A stretch of 64,000 nt of DNA from assembly GCF_902686445.1 (NCBI RefSeq), contig NC_062232.1, positions 94,040,932 to 94,104,931 of the forward strand, read 5' to 3'. The notes below the pieces were generated by a model, which saw only the letters and a program-made list of their open reading frames with translations, had not been told where the DNA came from and ran no database searches. Position 1 is the stretch's first letter. Each line of letters starts with the position of its first letter. The translations under genes were made by a program, and so were the position numbers. This stretch comes from Sciurus carolinensis (lineage: Eukaryota; Chordata; Mammalia; Rodentia; Sciuridae). This document shows, one piece after another, positions 61,146-64,000 of this stretch.

Positions 61146-61244
61146 AGTTTTCTTACTAAAGAAATATTTATTGAGTACCTGCTATATGCCAGACACCATG
61201 TTATTCAATGAGGATATGAGATACAAAGATGAGAATCAGAGGCA
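61146..61244 (+). mobile_element. Ancient mammalian-wide repeat (short copy)
   Basis: 'gaaatatttattgagtacct', 'gctatatgccagacaccatg' and 'gagatacaaagatgagaatc' match the start of the old unassigned family. Cut on the right by a B1-dID SINE. Confidence 0.65.
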
Positions 61245-61462
61245 CGGGCCAGGTGTGGTGCTGCACACCTGTAATCGCAGTGACTCGGGAGACTGAGGAT
61301 GAAGAGTTCAAAGCCAGCTTCAGTAAATTAGCAAAGCCCTAAGCAACTCAGCGAGACACTCTCTAAATAAAATATAAAAAGGGCTGGGGATGTGACTCAG
61401 TAGTTGAACCCCTGGGTTCAATCCCCAGTACCAAAAAAAAAAAAAAAAAATAGGTAGAGGCA
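61238..61462 (+). mobile_element. B1-dID composite SINE
   Basis: B1 half from about 61246 ('gccaggtgtggtgctgcaca', 'cctgtaatcgcagtgactcg'), linker 'aaataaaatataaaaagggc', ID half 'tggggatgtgactcagtagt', 'cctgggttcaatccccagta', and an A-rich tail to 61450. A 7-bp possible duplication agaggca lies at 61238-61244 and 61456-61462. Confidence 0.93.
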
Positions 61463-61883
61463 TGGTTTTCATCCTTATGTAGGTTGGATGAACTATGTTA
61501 TCATAGAAAGTTTTTTTACTTAGGAAGAATCTAGAATTAAGGAAATGTATATATAGCTTAACTGCTAAGCAGTAAGTAGTTTGTTCAGTTCCTATGTTCA
61601 TCACACATCTTTCTTACCACCAAATAAAGAAATTTAGTTACACGTATCTATCCTTTCCATCTGTTTTCCTATTATAACAAAAGTACCTCTTAAACTACCT
61701 GACCATGAGGTCTTGTGGTCTCTCTGGAGAAAAGTTAGTTTCTGTTGTCACCAATGCCTTATTGCTAAGAAATGGAAGGTAGAAGTAAGGAAATGAGGAC
61801 TGTGTTACTTATGCTGTAATCACATAATAAAGAGACCAAACCCTGAGACTTTAGGGAATGATAGTTGATATACTTTGACAAAT
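61463..61883. other. No recognised feature
   Basis: No gene or repeat recognised. Confidence 0.3.
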
Positions 61884-62097
61884 AGATAACTTGCCAGGCA
61901 TGGTTGTATATGCTGTAATCACAGCGACTTGGGAGGTTGAGGCAGGAGGATCACAAGTTCAAGGCCAGCTTCAGTAACTTACCAAGAGCCTACTTCAAAA
62001 TAAAAATAAATAAATAAAAGGGACTTGGGATGTGGCTCAGTGGTTAAGTGTCCCTGGGTTCAATCCCAGTACAAAAAAAAAAAAAAAAAGACAACTT
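61884..62097 (+). mobile_element. B1-dID composite SINE
   Basis: B1 half 'gccaggcatggttgtatatg', 'ggaggttgaggcaggaggat', ID half 'ttgggatgtggctcagtggt', 'ccctgggttcaatcccagta', then a long A tail. Flanked by agataactt at 61884-61892 and agacaactt at 62089-62097 (one mismatch). Confidence 0.93.
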
Positions 62098-62299
62098 AAG
62101 GACTCTCAGGAAAAGGAGACAATAGTATCTCCCAAACCAGAAGTATGAATACTATTAATAGGTAAGTGATTTTTAACTCCTTTTGGGCTTTTGGCTCTAG
62201 TTAAACTATATTTGGCATAATGATTAAAACAGAGTAGAAATTCTTAAGCAATCTACTTATATATGCTTAGATTCTTAAAGTTGTAATTGAAAGAGTTCC

Positions 62300-62771
62300 A
62301 GACTCCCCTTAGAGGTGAGGTACTAGAAACCTTCAGGGACACTATATGTCTACAGGGTAGAAATTGTGCTGCCTCAGATTCACATGGCTAGATGGGAAGA
62401 CACTCAAATAACATAAAAAAATAAGGAGTAAAGCACTCCGAACAAACCAGGATGCTCCAATTACAGACTCCATTGACAAAACAGTAGAAGAAATGTCAGA
62501 GAAGGAGTTCAGAATTTACTTAGTAAAACTGTTCCACGACTTTAAGGAGGATCTAAAGAGTGAAATCAGAGCTATGTTTCAGGAGATGGAAGATAATTTA
62601 AATAAAGAGATGAAGATCCTGAAAAGAAATCTTTGAAATGAAGGAATCAATAAACCAAAATAAAATTCAATGGAAAGTAGCACCAACAGAGGAGACTACT
62701 TGGAAGACAGAACCTCAGGCAATGAAGACAAAATATATAATCTTGAAAACAAAGTTGACCACACAGAGAAG
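62300..62771 (+). mobile_element. L1 5' UTR end and ORF1 N-terminal fragment
   Basis: From about 62380 ('cacatggctagatgggaaga') the sequence runs through the ORF1 start, 'gtagaagaaatgtcagagaa' and the coiled-coil-coding part. In the last frame (62670 on) it encodes the typical LEDR..SG.EDK..NLENKVD.TEK heptad series. It stops abruptly at about 62771-62780, where GAS7 sequence begins. Earlier codons carry stops, so no long ORF1 remains. The left boundary is uncertain. Confidence 0.8.
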
Positions 62772-64000
62772 ATGATAAATTACATGATGTTCCCTCACCC
62801 AGACACAATGCCTGAACAGCAGCTGCTGAAGCCAACAGAGTGGAGCTATTGTGACTACTTCTAGGCTGATAAGAAAGACCCCCAAGGCAATGGCACCATG
62901 GTGGGATTTGAACTGCTGCTCCAAAAGCAACTGAAGGGCAAATAAAAGCAGAAAGAAATGTATGAATTCATCTGAGAGAGGATAAAGATTGAAGAATATG
63001 CAAAGAACTGGGCTAGGCTCTCTCAGAACTCGTTGGCTGCACAGGAGGAAGGCTTCCTGGGAGAAGTGTGGACCCAGGTGAAGAAAAGCCTGGCAGATGA
63101 AGCAGAAGTTCATCTCAAGTTCTCCGCCAAGCTTCACAGGGAGGTAGAGGAGCCCCTAATGAACTTTCATGAGAACTTCAAGAAAGACATGAAAAAGTGT
63201 GACCACCATATTGCTGACCTCTGCAAGCAACTCACCAGCCGCTATGCATCAGTGGAGAAGGCCCAGAAAGACCTCACAGAGTGACAGAGAGACCTGGAGA
63301 TGAAGACCCAGCAGCTGGAGATCAAGCTGAGCAACAAGACGGAGGAGGACATCAGGAAGGTATGGAGGAAGTCCACACAGGCTGCTGATAACCTCATGCA
63401 CTGTGTGGATCTCTACAACCAGGCCCAATCCAAGTGGTTTGAAGAGATGGTGACCACCACTTTGGAGCTGGAGTGGCTGGAAGTGGAGAGAATAGAGATG
63501 ATCTGGCAACTTTTGTGCCAGTACACACAGCTGTGGCATGAGATGAACATGTTCAAACAAAGCACAGTTGAACCTGTGGACCAATTGCTTCAAAAAGTGG
63601 ACCCGGCCTAAGACAGAGAGCTGTGGGTCAGAGAGCACAAAACGGGCAGCATTTGCCCTGTGGACATGGAGATCTAGACATGCCTGTGAGGCCCCAGGGG
63701 TCCTGCCCAGGAGAAGGGCTGCGTGTCCTACAGAGAGGAGATGGTGGCTCCTGCTGGGTAAAGTTGCCCTCCCACCCACTCTCCTGTCCACTGAGGAGAG
63801 AGGAGAGAGCTGGTGATTCCAGAAGTGTGATCTGGATAGCACAGCTGGAGGATCCCAAATATTACCAGGTCAAGAAGGAAGACCTGCCACCCTGCCTTAT
63901 CTCCAAGACCCCATACCCGATGCTGTGCTTGTTGTTCTGAGAACAAACTGAGGCCAGAAATTTGTGGTTCCTGCTGAGTTCCATAGGGGTGACTGTCACA
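62772..64000 (+). pseudogene. GAS7: Processed GAS7 pseudogene (5'-truncated, F-BAR region)
   Basis: GAS7 is a growth-arrest-induced F-BAR protein that bends membranes, binds actin and promotes neurite outgrowth. This copy starts mid-coding sequence at about 62775 with the segment before FPHPDTMPEQQLLKPTEWSY. It then runs colinearly without introns through the F-BAR region (KKSLADEAEVHLKFSAKLH, KKCDHHIADL, LEMKTQQLEIKLSNKTEED, LYNQAQSKWFEEMVTTTLEL, STVEPVDQLL..KVDPA) to the expected stop TAG at 63675-63677. Sequence to the window end is probably GAS7 3' UTR. One reading frame holds over about 900 bases with no frameshift, but five premature stops interrupt it: TAG 62862-62864, TAA 62943-62945, TGA 62973-62975, TGA 63282-63284, TAA 63609-63611. 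The N-terminal WW-domain part is absent. The lack of introns and the upstream L1 fragment indicate L1-mediated retroposition. The poly(A) tail lies beyond the window. It is GC-richer than its surroundings, as expected for copied mRNA. Longest surviving in-frame pieces are 83 and 103 codons, so no functional F-BAR protein is expected. Confidence 0.93.

Noticed and set aside
63249..63842. 197-codon minus-strand frame, longest in the window
   Set aside because: It is the antisense shadow of the GAS7 retrocopy and its 3' UTR; the sense strand carries the homology.
63568..63946. Several overlapping 72-105 codon frames on both strands
   Set aside because: They cover the GAS7 C-terminus and 3' UTR in other frames; GC-rich copied mRNA has few chance stops.

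Overview
This window is nuclear DNA from a rodent of the squirrel family (Sciuridae), read as intergenic or deep intronic sequence. Three things point there. About a dozen tRNA-derived ID-type SINEs carry the 'gctggggnTgtggctcagtggtagag' head. Four or five composite SINEs join a 7SL-derived B1 half to an ID half (B1-dID). L1 tails of a rodent type fall in the same window as ancient mammalian repeats (MIR, L2, MER5, MaLR and ERVL LTRs). I see no bacterial or phage features, no CRISPR array, no functional RNA gene and no intact protein-coding gene. The open reading frames present are short and nearly all are antisense or sense shadows of repeats. Family names were recognised by eye, not by a database search.

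Layout. 1-3.5 kb: an internally deleted L1 (ORF1 piece joined to the ORF2 3' end) carrying a nested ID SINE and two consecutive L1 3' ends. 4.4-6.8 kb: a small mosaic duplicate of sequence at 31.5-32.1 kb, then a layered stack of plus-strand L1, minus-strand L1, MLT1 LTR and plus-strand L1 again, then a MER5 fragment. 7-16.3 kb: old L1 pieces, SINEs, MIRs, L2 and an old L1M. 16.3-19.1 kb: no recognised repeat. 19.1-30.2 kb: L1 pieces in both orientations, an MLT1 LTR and two MaLR solo LTRs. 31.5-36.4 kb: the mosaic partner locus, L1 and MLT1. 36.9-40 kb: a long, very old minus-strand L1. 40.7-50.3 kb: L2, B1-dID, an ERV LTR, MER5, MIR and an ERVL LTR. 50-57 kb: sparse repeats, L1 and LTRs. 57.3-58.3 kb: a young truncated L1 with a perfect 15-bp target-site duplication inside an older repeat. 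59.6-62.1 kb: SINEs.

The only gene-derived coding sequence is at 62.77-64.0 kb. It is an intronless, 5'-truncated retrocopy of GAS7 (growth arrest-specific 7), covering its F-BAR region, native stop and part of the 3' UTR. Five premature stops and no frameshift interrupt it, so it is a processed pseudogene. It is joined directly, and in frame, to a fragment of L1 ORF1, which suggests a chimeric L1-GAS7 insertion. I found no previously undescribed biological system. The most interesting structures are this chimera, the mosaic duplication (4.8 kb versus 31.5-32.1 kb) and a 47-bp L1 micro-insertion flanked by a 10-bp direct repeat.
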